A stretch of 64,000 nucleotides of DNA from Paramecium pentaurelia (Eukaryota > Ciliophora > Oligohymenophorea > Peniculida > Parameciidae): the NCBI GenBank assembly GCA_905183005.1, contig CAJJDO010000061.1:381338-445337 (forward strand). Reading direction: 5' to 3'. The position numbers and the translations under genes were made by a program. Positions 48,471 through 62,400 of this stretch are shown here, in pieces. Numbering within the stretch: position 1 is the stretch's first letter; each line of letters begins with the position of its first letter. The notes under the pieces are model-generated. The model did not search any database, was not told the DNA's origin, and worked only from the letters and a program-made list of their open reading frames with translations.

Positions 48471-49872
48471 GTTTATTCATTATATGAGCTGAAATAATAC
48501 CAACTAATTTATAAAAAAACTATATTTGTTTATTTTCTTAATTTGGACTAAAGTGTAAATAAAATATAGATATAGTAATTTATTTTTTTACATTAATGAT
48601 GATTATAAAATTATTACTATTTTAAACAATAAATTGAGTAATAAATAAATTAACTTTTTTGTTAAGAGATCTAAAGCGACGAAATAATTGATATTATCTT
48701 ACATTTCTGCCTTAATTTATTTGATTATTCTCTAAATATTAATGTTTTTTTTTTGATTCTTTGTTTTACTTGAGATATTTTAAAGAAAATTTTTATAAAG
48801 TTTTAATTTATCTTATATAATCAAAACATTCTCTAACTATTTAGTATAAAAATATTTAGAAGGCTAAACTGACCTAAAGGTTGCAAATTAGTTTATTTTG
48901 GATGATTTTATTTTTGTGGCAAATTCTACAAAACAGTATCTACTTACAAATCAAATTATTCACCTAAATCAACCAAAATTAATCTTAAAAGTCTTTTTCA
49001 GATCCCAAAGGCATTAAATTTTGAAGTAATTTAGTCCATTTAATAATTGTATGGAAGAAATATTTTAAAGCCAGCTGCCAAAACCTCATTGCACAGATTT
49101 TATTTTGAAAGCTTGAAGTTCATTATCTCAAAAATAATACAATTATTGTAATGATTGAGATAATGCATAGAAGAAAAATGCAAATATGATTCTTTTAATA
49201 TTGTTTTTAGCTAGAAGATAAAACTTCATGTATTAAATATTTAAATATTTTCGATTTATTAGTTTAGGATGCTTGCCCAAATTATGCTTCCCATTATGTT
49301 ATGAAAATGATCTAGATTTTCAGATTTCCCAAATATAGCCAGATATCATTACAAAAGCTCATAATAGATAACCAAATTCTAAATTTATTGTAACCAATAT
49401 AATAATTATAATATTTAAAGGTCAGCAATATAGCAGGAATAAAAACTTGTTCAATAATTTGCATAATTGAGATGAAATAAAATGTCAAATAAAAAAATAG
49501 GAGTGATGAAATGGTTTTTCTTGGTTTTTTTTAATTAATAAAATGGATTGATTATTATAGTTATACTGATCAAAGATTTGGGAACCTAAGGCTTATCTAT
49601 TGTATATATGACCTCGAAAATTTGTTCTTTTGATTACTTTCGTTATAAAAGCCAAATAATTTTTTTTAATTATAATTACATAGCTTATGTTTTATTTAAA
49701 TTCTCATATTTTAACATTCATTGATGAGGCTTAAAAAAAATGTTAAAAGTTGTAGGAGATGAATTGGATTTAAATAAGATTGTTGAAAATAACTCTATTT
49801 ATATATGTAAATAATGAAAAATTTAAATTTATAACTTATTCAAAATCCATTTTCTTTAAAGTTAATTATTTC
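48471..49872. other. Spacer with possible coding relics
   Basis: No coherent gene. A plus-strand frame at about 49240-49630 is open for roughly 130 codons (DLLVQDACPNYASHYVMKMI) and a short frame at about 49740-49815 reads MLKVVGDELDLNKIVENNS. Neither has a supported start and end. Possibly remnants of a gene upstream of the histidine kinase. Confidence 0.3.
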
Positions 49873-52720
49873 ATGAAATTTGATATTTAGAATTTCTTGG
49901 AAAAATGTTCAAGAATATTAATTTTATTGGCAAATATTACTTAAAGTTCTTGGTGGATGTATTTAGAGATATCTAGTGGAGAATCATTAAATTATATACT
50001 TCTACCTTTACTATTAGCTAACTTGATAACAAGGGTTTTTTAGTATATTTTAATGGAAAATAAACATAGTATAAATTCAGTACTACCTATTTTGTCTTTA
50101 ACATATTATGTTTTATATTTTGAATTATTGTTTTTATAGGATAATGACAATTAATTACTCATTTACTCTAATAGTTTAATATTTACTATATCATATTTTG
50201 ATTATTTGAAGATTGATGTTCAAAGAAATAGTTTTATTTGTAAAATAGGATTACCTTTTTATCTTTCAATAAAAATAATCTTGTACAATATAAGTTAATC
50301 AAGTTATAAAGCAATAGAAAGCTTAATTTTAATTATTCTTATTGTGATTCATTAAATAATTACACACTATTGTTAATTTAATTTAAATACTAACAATAAA
50401 ACAAATGAAAAATAAGTCACAAGAAAATTGGATAATCTAAACTCACCAATTTCTGAAAATTATTTAATGCAATCTTAAATAAAATATTAGAAAAGTAATT
50501 CAGTTGTTTAAACTCCGAAATAATGTTTTACTACAATATTAAAAGATCTTCCAAATGAGGAAAAATTAAAATAATATTCAATTATTACTAGTTTCTCAAA
50601 GTCATAAATTTTTTATAAAAGCTTAGGTAGCTCAGATCATTCAGCATTTTAATTGTATAACAATTTGATCAATTTATTTCCTTATGGTATATTAATAGTA
50701 AATTAATAATAATAAGTGAGTTAATTAAATAATAAATGTGAAAAAATATTAGAATGCAAAGGGACATAATAGGTATTAGAGAAAATAAAAATGTGTGTAA
50801 ATAGTGCAAGGATGCAAGATTATGAAATAGAATAATCAAATATATAATAAAAAAAGTAACTTCATTATAGAACTTTATAACTAATAGTAAGAAAGCTAAA
50901 TGAGAGAGATTTTCCAATAGATATTTTAGATATAATTATGCAACCATCAAAATATACACCAATTATAGATTAAATTGACTAATAACAAATTATCGAAACA
51001 TTTCACTAACAAATTTTTATTTATGAGTGGTTAATGAACTCTGAAATGATGCATAATTGTTCATAAAAGAAATTGAAATTAATAATCATTCCTACCTCAA
51101 ATAACAATATATAATAAGATTACATTTCTGCTGCCTCTTAAGTTAAATCTTTAAGTAAAAGTAACTTTACATTTAGTGATGATTAAGATAATTCTGTTTT
51201 ACTCATTATGATAAAAAATGTAACAAATAAATACAAATGTTAATAAATTAGAGATGAGTAAATAATTCATCATAGTCTTATAAAATCCTTTTCTCATGAA
51301 TTAAGAACTCCATTAAATAGTTGTTAGTAAATGTTAAATCTAATGAAGAGTTAAGATTTAACATCAAACTTATAAGAATGCATTGATATAGCTCAATGTT
51401 CTTTAGCTTTGTTAATTCATTAAATAAATGATATTTTGGATTATGCTGCAATTTAATCTTAATAATTTTCTTATCATATCAATAATTTTGTACTCAAAGA
51501 AATAATTGAAGAAATAGAACATTTATATAATTTATAGATGAAATAAAAAAAAATAGAATTCAATATAAAAGTTGCTCAAAATTTAATTGGTAAAATAGTT
51601 TAAAACGATAAGCAAAGGATTATATAATTACTAGTAAATGTTTTAAATAATGCAATTAAATTCACTTAAGAAAGAGGTTGTATTACACTAAAAATTACAA
51701 ATAGCGATATTTTTTTCTTAAATTTCAAAGTAAAAGATAATGGGATTGGGATAGATCATTCAAAATTATGTATAATCTAGAACTGCATAAAAGATACAGT
51801 TAAATTTGGCTCTGTATTAAAATCATAATAAGAAAAATAATAATAAGGATTAGGTTTAAATATTGCAGCCAAATTAGTTTAAGGCTTAGTTGAATCATAA
51901 GATAATTAAATAATAATAAGTTCAAGAAAGAATTAAGGAACTGTAGTGCAATTTAAAGTGTAAAATTACATATAAAATACTTTATCCCAATCCCATTTCT
52001 TTACTTTATAAAGCTCAAAATCAAATTAATCAATAAGTTAGAGCTAGTATTAAGAAGCATAATTTGAGGATAGTAAAATCATTAAGTCATATACTTCTAG
52101 AGTTGAACTTGATAGAGAATATTAAGATTAATAATCTAAATCTGAATCCTATAACAATACTTCAAGAATAAATGATTATGATAAATAACCTGATATATTG
52201 GTACCAGCTAGTCAATACTTTTCTGAAAAACTTTTAGATTCAAATAAAAGTTTGTAAAAATTAGAAGATTCTATTTTTTCTAATAGATAATATTCTATCT
52301 GCTAAAAATGTAAACATGTATTGATTGTTGATGATGTTCCATTTAATTAAATTGCTTTAAAAATGATTCTTTAGAAATATTAAATTGATGCTGATTAAGC
52401 ATTTGATGGATTTTAAGCAATAGAAATGGTAAAACAAAAAAAGTAGCTACATTGTTCAATCTATAAATTAATTTTTATGGATATTGAGATGCCAGGAATA
52501 GATGGATTTTAAACAAGCAAATAAGTAAATCATTTAATATTCCTAGATTCTTGAATTGATGCCAAAATAGCCGATGATAGTGATTTGTTCAGCATATGAC
52601 TCTTAAGATAATTATCTAGAAAGTTAAAAATTAGGTATTAATACTTTTCTTCAAAAACCTGTTAAATAATAGGATTTAGAAGTATTATTAAAGAAAGCTT
52701 TCCAAAACGAAACAGATTGA
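49873..52720 (+). CDS. Membrane-anchored hybrid histidine kinase
   Basis: 941 residues with one 22 nt intron (GTAAATCATT...CCTAG near 52520). Hydrophobic N-terminus with several membrane segments (ILILLANITQ, LNYILLPLLLANLITRV, LSLTYYVLYFELLFL, ILIILIVIHQII), then a PAS-like region (FPYGILIVNQQ). Histidine kinase core: SFSHELRTPLN with phospho-His near residue 474, N-box LLVNVLNNAIKFTQERG, G1 KVKDNGIGID and G2 QGLGLNIAAKLV. C-terminal receiver: VLIVDDVPFN, phospho-Asp in FMDIEMPGIDGF near residue 869, and LQKPV. All phosphorelay residues are present. Ciliates carry such hybrid kinases; the signal is unknown. Confidence 0.93.
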
Positions 52721-53239
52721 TTTTGATCATTTTGATTTGAAATAGAAATTTTGAAAATTTAAATTATGACATTGTATTAAGTTTTAAAGATTAATTAATA
52801 TATATTCAACTAAGACTAAAGTGCTGTATAAAATAATTATTATTTTAAGCAGCCCTGTAGATTTTATTAGAACTGCAAAATTAAAATGTCTTCATTTAAT
52901 TTTTCATACAATAAACATTAATTTTTCAAGAAAATTTCAACTAATCCCTAATATATCAAATTGTTACATTATATAACATAATTTTAATAAAATGTAAACA
53001 ATTAGGTATATTAAAGTATTTGAAAAGTTGTTCCTATTATCTAAATAATTGTTCATTTATAAGAATTTTATTAAAATAGGAAAATTCTCAATTTATTCAA
53101 CTTTCTTATTGCTTTTAGAATATTAAATTCCATTGAAACAATGAAATAATTTCAATTCTATTAAAAAGGAAAATTTTCTATTTTAATAATTTATTATATT
53201 TGATAAAAAATTAAAAAATATCAAATCAATCATATACAA
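52721..53239. other. AT-rich spacer
   Basis: About 520 bases, no gene-like frame, contains short A/T runs only. Confidence 0.5.
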
Positions 53240-54832
53240 ATGACAAGCTAAGTTTTTCCATTATATAATTAAGAGAATGAAAATATCAAAACAGATAATG
53301 GCTCATTAATAATTTCTAAGATATAAAATTTAAGATAGCAACCATCTGATCCTGGTCCTCTTACTAATCCTCCATCATTAATAAACTAAAGATTTACTGC
53401 TAAATCTTAAATAGAAGTTGAGGAGGATCTCAATTCCTTTGTCCACTTGACGATAATACTAGTAGCGATTTAAAGTGGAAACTTTTCTATAGGTTATTCA
53501 TTATCATATTTGTCAATGTCTTTCACAACTTTATTTTCATAAATGTATTTAAAATAATATTATTATAAGCACTCTTAAAGGATCTGAGATTGAAGAATAA
53601 GGGTTGTTTAGCGCTGTTTTATCAATAGGCTAATTAATAGGAGCTCTTGCTACAAAACCGCTATTAAAATATATGACTAGAAATTAATCACTCTTAATTG
53701 GTGACATGTTTGGAGTTTTGAGCATTTTACAAGTTATACCTAACCGAGAAATTATACTTGCATTTAGATTTTGCTATGGATTGTGTCTAGGAATATCAAC
53801 TACTATAATGGCTGTGTATGTTAAAGAAATATGTCCTGAAAAATATTATGAAAAATTTTCAGTTTTAGCAAGTTTCTTAATTGCAGGGGGATTATTTTTT
53901 GTTAATTTTATGGGTTTAGGATATTTAAATTTTGATTTAAGAGGGGAGAATTCGTATTATTGGTAAATTATTTTTGCTATTCCTGCTTTATTGCACTTTC
54001 TTAGATCATTTATTATTACTGTCATTTATTAGATTGATAGTCCTGATAGTTTAATTCAAATGAACAAGCCACAATCCGCAAAAAAGATCTTAATGAAGAT
54101 ATATAAACCATAATTTGTAGATCAAATGTTCTTTAAATGCTAATAAAGAGTGTAAAATAATGATGAACAAATAGAAGGGATTATGAATATTTTTACTAAA
54201 AAGCATTTAAAAACAGTAATGATTGGTTGTCTTTTAGCATTTATTTCCACTTGGTGCGGTTTATTTGCATTATACTCTTATTGTTCATAAATCTTTGAAA
54301 TTATTTCAGATGGAGATTTCACTTTGAACACTCTCTTTATACTTATTATAGGAATAGTTTAATTAATTCCTGCATTCATTTCAAAATTTGTGTATAGGAA
54401 AATGGGTAACAGATCTTTATTACTATATGGGCTCTTTTTACTAATTATATGTTAGATACTTATTGTTGGTTTAAGTTATTCTGAAACCTTAGAAGCATCT
54501 ATTGTTAGCTTTATTATTATTTGTTTTTTTTCATTCGTATTTGCTCTAACTTTAGGACCTATTACTTTTGTAAGTATAAATATTAACATTAGTCTATGAC
54601 TCCAGAGATTAACACAAGTGAAGGAACATATTTTTGTTTTGTAACTTTGTATCTATGGTAGCTAATAATGCTATACATATTTCCATTTATGTTAGATGCA
54701 ATTAAAATAAGTGGAGCTTTTATAGTTTTTGCAATTTTAACATTCCTATCTTCGATATTCTTTTATTTTTTTGTTAAAGAAACTAAAGGATTAAATCATG
54801 ATGAAATAGAAAGGTTATACGGAAAATTATGA
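53240..54832 (+). CDS. Major facilitator superfamily sugar-type transporter
   Basis: 514 residues after introns of 25 nt (GTATTTAAAA...ATAAG) and 23 nt (GTAAGTATAA...CATTAG). A polar, Gln-rich N-terminus of about 75 residues precedes some 12 hydrophobic segments. Sugar-transporter-family cues: SQMYITLKGSEIEEQGLFSA leading into TM2, FRFCYGLCLGISTTIMAVYV with the EICPEK that follows TM4, and the C-terminal FFVKETKGLNHDEIERLYG, equivalent to PETKG. Likely a plasma or vacuolar membrane carrier; substrate not predictable. Confidence 0.88.
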
Positions 54833-54842
54833 TGTGAAAAAT

Positions 54843-54921
54843 TATTATATTATATTATATTATATTATATTATATTATATTATATTATATTATATTATAT
54901 TATATTATATTATATTATATA
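54843..54921. repeat. Pentanucleotide microsatellite (TTATA)n
   Basis: About 15 uninterrupted copies of the 5-base unit TTATA directly downstream of the transporter stop. Confidence 0.9.
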
Positions 54922-55430
54922 TAAAATAGATTTAATTCTACCGTTTTTTTAAGTTCATAATAACATAAATATTAATCTTGTACTCCTTTTAGTGAATCAT
55001 AATTTAATAAAATAGTAAATTATCTATTCAAAGAAGAAGAGATTTGAATTTTTTTCTTTTTATGAGTATATGACCTGTGATTTAAGGTTTATATATATCC
55101 TTCATTTTTGCAAAAATAAATCAACTGTTATAAATAACTAAATACAAAATATTATTTTTTGGATCATAAAAATAAAAAGGGGTTATTATAATGTAATATT
55201 AACAGGTTTTATTTAAGAAAAAAAAATTGAGAATGAAATTTAAAATAAATATATTTTACCTTTGTTTACTTGCAATCATTACATTATTTCATAATATTAA
55301 TTTTATAAGATAATTTTTATTATTATTTAATTTAAGTTTTTCATTTAATTCCATTAGTATCTTTTTGGTCCATTTAATTATGTTCTACATATGGATATTG
55401 GAATTTATTTTTGACAAGTGATTAAATTGA
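54922..55430. other. AT-rich spacer
   Basis: No gene-like frame or recognised signal. Confidence 0.5.
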
Positions 55431-55712
55431 AACCTATTTAACCAAAAAACTCTTAGCATATATTCAATTAATTTAAGCAATATTATTTTTATCAACCGAT
55501 TAATTTTACACCACTAAACAATACTTTATTTTAATTTAGATATTTAAAATTTATTAATATAATAGAAATAATCTCCAAATGTCTTAAAATACTTAAAAAA
55601 ATTTAGTCAAAGATCTTTATTTATAGACTAAAATTCTACAGCAGTATTGAAAGCAACATATGGAGCATTTAGAGAATTATTTAATTCAGCCTAATTCCTA
55701 AATGTCAAAATT

Positions 55713-56405
55713 ATGCTTCAAATAATTTTCTAGGGGGGTAGAATTAAATTATCAACGATTACAGAGATATTAGCTCAAAAAACCCAAAAAAGAAAATTGA
55801 TTTTTATCAAAAGAAATATTTTAAGAAGGAATGGAGGATATCTTAAAAAACAGAGAAAAAAAATACTAAATCTTGAAAAGGATTTTTAGCCGAATGAAAT
55901 ATAATATAAAGTATCAGACTATAATTAATTGCAAAGTCACAGTGATTATGCAATTAAATAATTTAAATTTATATCGTTCTCTTGTAATTTTATAGAGAAA
56001 ACCTCTAAAAATAACTAAATGATTTTGAAAAATTGTTTTTAATTATGTCAATTTACAGAGTATTTATATTTATATACTTTATTTTTATAATCATATTCAT
56101 ATAGATGCAATTCTTTTTTAATATTAAATTTTCAATTTTTTTCTTAATTAGATTCAATAGATAATAGTGATTATTATTTTCCTTTCAACATATTTGTAAA
56201 TATAATACTTTTTTTCGATCTAAAATAATAATATATAATAATACGAAGGACTTTGCGTATTGTTTAGGTACAGTATTTATTTCAACTTTTATATATTAAT
56301 TTTAGCACTCTCTTCTTTTTATCTCATCAAACTTAATTTCTTTCTTATATATTTGGTTATAGAATAATTAGGGAACAAAGTTTACAATAGTTTGAAAATG
56401 AATGA
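55713..56405 (+). CDS. Uncertain ORF antisense to the end of the large surface-protein gene
   Basis: 230 codons from ATG to TGA, within a frame open from 55431 (325 codons). The region before the ATG reads protein-like (VLKATYGAFRELFNSAQFLN), so a 5' exon may be missing. The second half is Phe/Leu/Tyr-rich. The last 250 bases overlap the minus-strand gene ending near 56154, so at most one is likely correct there. No family recognised. Confidence 0.25.
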
Positions 56406-59400
56406 TAATAATTGCAACTTGAATTTTTTATAATAAACTTTGAGAATATCAATAATAAATGGATAACCCAAGATTATACTGTCTAATAAGATGAATGATT
56501 GTATGATAAATGAAATATTCTATTTCTCTTATTATTCCATAATTTGTTTTACAGTTGCTAAAAATATTGCAATCAAACAAAACTGGGCACTTTAAATGTC
56601 TAATAAATTAAATTTCATAAGAATGAATGGTTTATACTTTTGAGCAATAATTTAGTAAATCAACAGACAAAGTGCTAATAATGAAGCTTTCAAAAAAATA
56701 TCAGTTTCAAAATAGATTAGAATAACTATAATAAGGGTTTTCTTCCATAATTTGATAATTTCCCAAAAATAATTCTTTTGAGTATATTCATTAAATAAAT
56801 ATCCTATATGTCTTCTAAACTTTATTTTATTATGTTAATCTTTATATAGGTACAGAATTAAAAATAATGATAATGGTAAAATTAATCCAATTAATAAGGA
56901 TCCAGGAATTACAAATCCATAAATCCATGAAATATGATTTTAAGATCCATAAATTAAAGATACATCACCTGATATATAATTTTAATCTGATATTTTTCGA
57001 ATTGCCAAAATTGAAAAAAATCTAATAAATATAAATAATTTTACTAATTAATTAAGGATGCATAATTTTATATATACAAGTAAAAAACAGTAATCGATAT
57101 AATTCTATTCTAAAATTTATAGCATTTTAATATTTATAGTAGTTAAAATCCAAAAAAGATAATTAATATCTAACAAAGCATAAGTGCAAACATTATTAAA
57201 ATTCTTGAATAAATTAATTAGATCCCTTATATTTCAGCTAAAAAACATTCAAAATAATTAGCCATAAAAAATGAAGTATCACTTGATGGTTTTACAAAAT
57301 CTAAAGAGATTGATAAATTAATATTGAATGTAAAAATGAGAGAAAAAACCCAAAAATAATTAAGAAATAATTTCAGTAAAATACTTTCATGATCTAATAT
57401 TAATAATTTATATTACCTTGATTGAGTTTGAACAAAATTTCAGCAAATTTTTAATTTTATCTAAGCTTTAACTATACATATAATTAATTAGTTTTTTCAA
57501 TACTTCTGATGGTTAATAAAGTAGAAAGTATTGCCCTTACAAAATATTAATCATATTTACCATATTGATATTAGAAAAAAAGCTATCATTCTCTTTAAAA
57601 GCTATTCACACTATTAACAATCCAATTATTACTAGTTTTTAAAGAATTATCCATCTCCTCTTACATTAAATCTATCACATTCTTCACACAATCCTCCTAT
57701 ATGTCCTTTATAACATAAATCATCACCAACAATCCATCCCCCCAAACAATGACTTGGATTTTTATAGCATAATTCTACATTATCAGTAATCTAACTAGGC
57801 CTCCAAAATCCAGATTTTAATTAAATTTTATTAGATGTAATGGCTTCAAATTTATTTTTATCAAAAATAGAACATTTTGTACTATTATAAGTAACAGAAT
57901 AAAATCCTTATTCTGATTAACATTTTTGACATCCAGAAAAAATATAAAATTCACCTAATTGACATAAAAAGCTTTTAATTCTCATTCTATAGGCTAAATT
58001 CTACTCTTGATTTTCTGTTTTACAGTATATTAAAATTTCATTAACATGATCTTCCTGCTTATATGGATCTATATTAAATGTTAAAGAGCCTAAGTCAAAA
58101 CTATTAATTGATTTATTAAAACTTATTGTTGATACTCTAATAGATTCAATTACATTTTAAGTTTCAATATCAATAGTTTATTAATTTATATTACAAGTAG
58201 AGTCTAAAAAGTTTATTTATTGTTCATTCAAACTATTCTTAAACTTTATTGTGAATTCAGTAATATATGATGAAAATTTCAAAAGCTTAGGATTATAAAG
58301 TTCAAAATTCTACATTTACTAACCACTTGGGATAAATAAAATATTAGTAGATATAACCTATGCTTAAGATATTATTTTATATGGTTTTAATTGTAAGACT
58401 TGAAATAAGCTATTTTCAATTATTCTGTATTGAAATTACATTTCCATCTAATTTATTGATAAAGACAAATGTTAAGGTAATTCATTAATATTATTTGAAG
58501 CCAATTTAGCATTGTTAAATAAGAGAAGAGATTAAATTAAATTATTTTTATTTAAACTGCTATTTTCACTTAAATATATTCCGCCTGCTTATTCTGCTGA
58601 ATTATTAATAATTAATGTAGATTGAATAGTAAATCTCTAGGAATCTTCTTGAAAATATAATCCACCTCCTTTATAAGATGCAGTATTATTTATGATTTTA
58701 GAATTTGATAATTTAATTATTAAATTTTTAATTTAAATTCCTGATCCTATTCTTCCATTATTAGATATAAAATTTGAATGATCTATCAATAATTTACTAT
58801 TAACTCGTTATTCTGATATTGCCAATATACAACCATTATCTTTAATATAATTCTTTATACATGATAATTCTGATATTCTAACTTAATAAAAATCAATCAA
58901 TTCTAAGAAAAGTAAGCCATTCCAACAATATTGACAATTGTTATTTTAAAATAAAACATTTTAAAAAAATGCCCTAGTTTGATTTGTAATACTTTTAATT
59001 TTGATCAAAGATCCTTTTTTATCTGAATAATCAAAAAGTTTATCAAAAAAGTCTTATACAATCTCATCTTTATGATTATATTAAGCTACATAATTACTTT
59101 TCAGGCTACATTAAGAAAATTCCAATTGAATGTGATTATAATCAAAATAATTTAAATTTTATTTCTTTAATGTTTTATCATTGTAATTTGTTATTTTGAT
59201 ATCTTTAAAATATATAAATGATGAAAAAATATTGCTTTATTAAATCTCTATCAAATTTAAGGGATAATATGTTAAGATATCAATAAATTTAGAATTAATT
59301 AATGTAATTAATTTTGAATCTTAAACTGTTATAATTGAAGATAAAATTATTCCTTCTATTTATATTCCATATAAAAACAATTCACATCCTTTAAATTTCA

Positions 59401-62400
59401 TGATTGCATTATCGCTTATAACTTTTTGCATTTCAATTAAAGTGATTTTCCCAAGACTTTAAAGAAATATCATTAAAGCTTTTTCATTTTAAATTATTCT
59501 AAAATTTTCAATTTTCACTTTATTTTAGTCAGCATTTTAAAAATCAGCTTCAAAATTTATCACTTAATGAACTAATGAAAAGCAATCTTATGCAATTATA
59601 TTTTTTATTTAAATATTATTTTATGTAGAAGATGAATATATTGAAAATAGGGATGAAGATAATTTATTTTAAACATTTATAAAAGTAATATTTTCTAAAT
59701 TAAGTGATAATAAGCTATCTTCTCCATTAATTCTAAAGGCACCATCATTTTTTATTTTAGATATTAATGAATTATATGCATTAGTAATACTACAATGTTT
59801 TATAATAACTATTCCATCTCCTTATAAATTGATATTAAAAGCTAAGCTACTTTATGCTATAATATATTAAAATATTCCATTAATAATTGTAAGTTTAGTA
59901 ATTGTACTGGATAAAGCACCTCCATTAGTTTCTATTTTGAATGATTTTTAAATAGCATAAGAAATTTCATTTTAATTATATTCCTCCTCTAATTGAATTT
60001 CATAATATTATAACCAAAATTCCTTAACAAGGTAATTGTGATTGTAAACTTAAAAATTTTCTATTAATATTTCAAATAAAAATAAATATATGTATGATTA
60101 AGTAGAATTTGTCAAAGCATTATTAGTGCAAATGATATTTTATACCCTCATGAAACTTAAAACAGAATTAACATATAAAAGACTGGCTGAAGTTTTAGAT
60201 GGATCTTTATTATATTAATGAAAAATATTCTCTTCAAATTTAATATTTTCAATTTCTATAAGTTAAGGTTTTTCAGAATATAATTCTATTAAGGAAAATA
60301 TTATTCCTACATTATTCTTAATTAAAATATTTCCCTTCATTTTCAAATCTTTAATAAATATGTATTCATTTGAGTTTAACATCAATAATGGATTTGATGA
60401 AATGGAAATAATGGATTAATCTATTGTAAATTAATTATTAATTGTAATTTAATTTAAAGTGATGTTAGTAAATCCAGATACAAATATTAATTATGATATT
60501 GAATCGCAATTTTTATAACAATCAGATGATATTTTAATTTTTTATTCTTATAACAAATTTTCATAAATGACATTTTCAATTTTTATAAAAGGAACAGCTA
60601 ATAATGATATGAAACGATAATTTTAAGTATTTCTTAAAAAGATATTTTAAATAATTAAACTATAACAGTTAATATTTATAAGAAAATACTATTATTAACA
60701 TGAAATAATATTATCTTCAAAATAAAGATTTGTTAATAAAAAGCTTACTTAAGTTGTTGACTACTTTTATTTTGTAACAAATAAAGAAAAATTTTATATA
60801 ATATTTTCTAGAATCTTAATATTATTCATCTATATTGTTGATTCTAAGAGAATTGATGAGATCTATAACATAAATTAAAATGATTTAAATTGATTTTACT
60901 TCATTAAAATATTCTAACAATAAAAATCATAATTAAAAATGATGAATTTTGAATTAACCATCAAATTTTCATATATTGAAATATTATTGATAGTTAAACT
61001 ACTTTATTCTATGCTATATATTAGATTTGAATTTTTAAATAATGAGTTTGTTATAATAATTTTATTAATATTAATTTTAGATAATTGATTGAAATGCATA
61101 ATTGATGAATTATAAAATTAACAAGAATCAATAGTAAAATTACTTATGTATATGTTTCTTCTTGCCTTTTAAAATAAAAATAAAGTAGTATTTGTGAATA
61201 CACAATTCTAAATTCTAAAATTATTAATAATTATAGTTTCACCTAAATCGTCACATAAAAATTAAAAAATAACTTAATTTTCAAAGTTTAAATCAAAAAT
61301 ATATATATTTTATAAATTTACATTAAGGAAACTTTCTCCTTGAATAGACATTATGATTGGAGAATTTTTTTTAGAGTAAAATTATGAATCATATATCTTT
61401 AAATCAACTAATTAACCTAGTGCCCCAAATATCAAAATCAGCTCAGCTTATATTTGAAAATTAAGCTCATTTAGTATGATTGAATCAAATTTTTAGATCA
61501 ACAATTTATAATTTGTCTTTAAATAAATAGGATTTGGTGTACCTTAAATTCTTAATCTTCTATATTAAATAGAAAATATATTTTCTTTATAAGAATTATC
61601 AATAAAGTATTCATGATTGTAAAACACACAATATGACTATAAATGAAGTATAAGAGTAAATTATTTGAGTCCAATTTCATTGAAATATTGATAATTATAC
61701 AATTCATCTTAATAAAGAAGAATTGAATTCAATTAATTGCAGTCAATTTCATGCTAAATTAAAATATTATATGATACAATATCTAATTCAAAATTGTAGT
61801 TACAATTATTTTCATAACAAAATTATGCAATTTATAAGTTTGGATCAATATGAACAAATTAAGAAGGAATTTTCTGGTTGCATCTAAACGTATACATCAA
61901 ATTTTCAGAAGTTATTATAAAATATGGATTTATTGACTATTTTAATTAGGATAATATACATTTATTTCCTCCTTTGATCTCTCTTAACAAACTTAACATA
62001 AAGAAGGACATTGAATACATTTTCCATTAATTTGAACTCTTGTTGGTTCTTTGAAGTAATTTAATTTACACTTAGAACAATAAAACTCTCTTTAGTTGAT
62101 ATCAGATTCACAAATAGAACACATCTCATCACAATACTTTTTACATAAATTCATTATCATATTATAGCCTTATATGCATTAAGTTACTAATAATTTTGGT
62201 CTATATAAAAAATTAGTAAAAATAGGTCTATTAGGTAAATATTAAATTATAAATCCTTAAACTATCCATTTCCAAGGTTCTAAATTAGTGTCTTCAAAAC
62301 ATTATATTGAGTTAGGAATTAAACATTTTATACAAATCCCTGTATTGGCTGATACCAAATAACCATCTTCACAAATTAAGCATTTTATAGTTTATTATAA

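Noticed and set aside
50669..50917. Minus-strand hydrophobic frame
   Set aside because: Antisense to the histidine kinase coding region.
54843..54921. Telomeric or centromeric repeat
   Set aside because: Unit TTATA is unlike Paramecium telomere repeats and the tract is short and internal.
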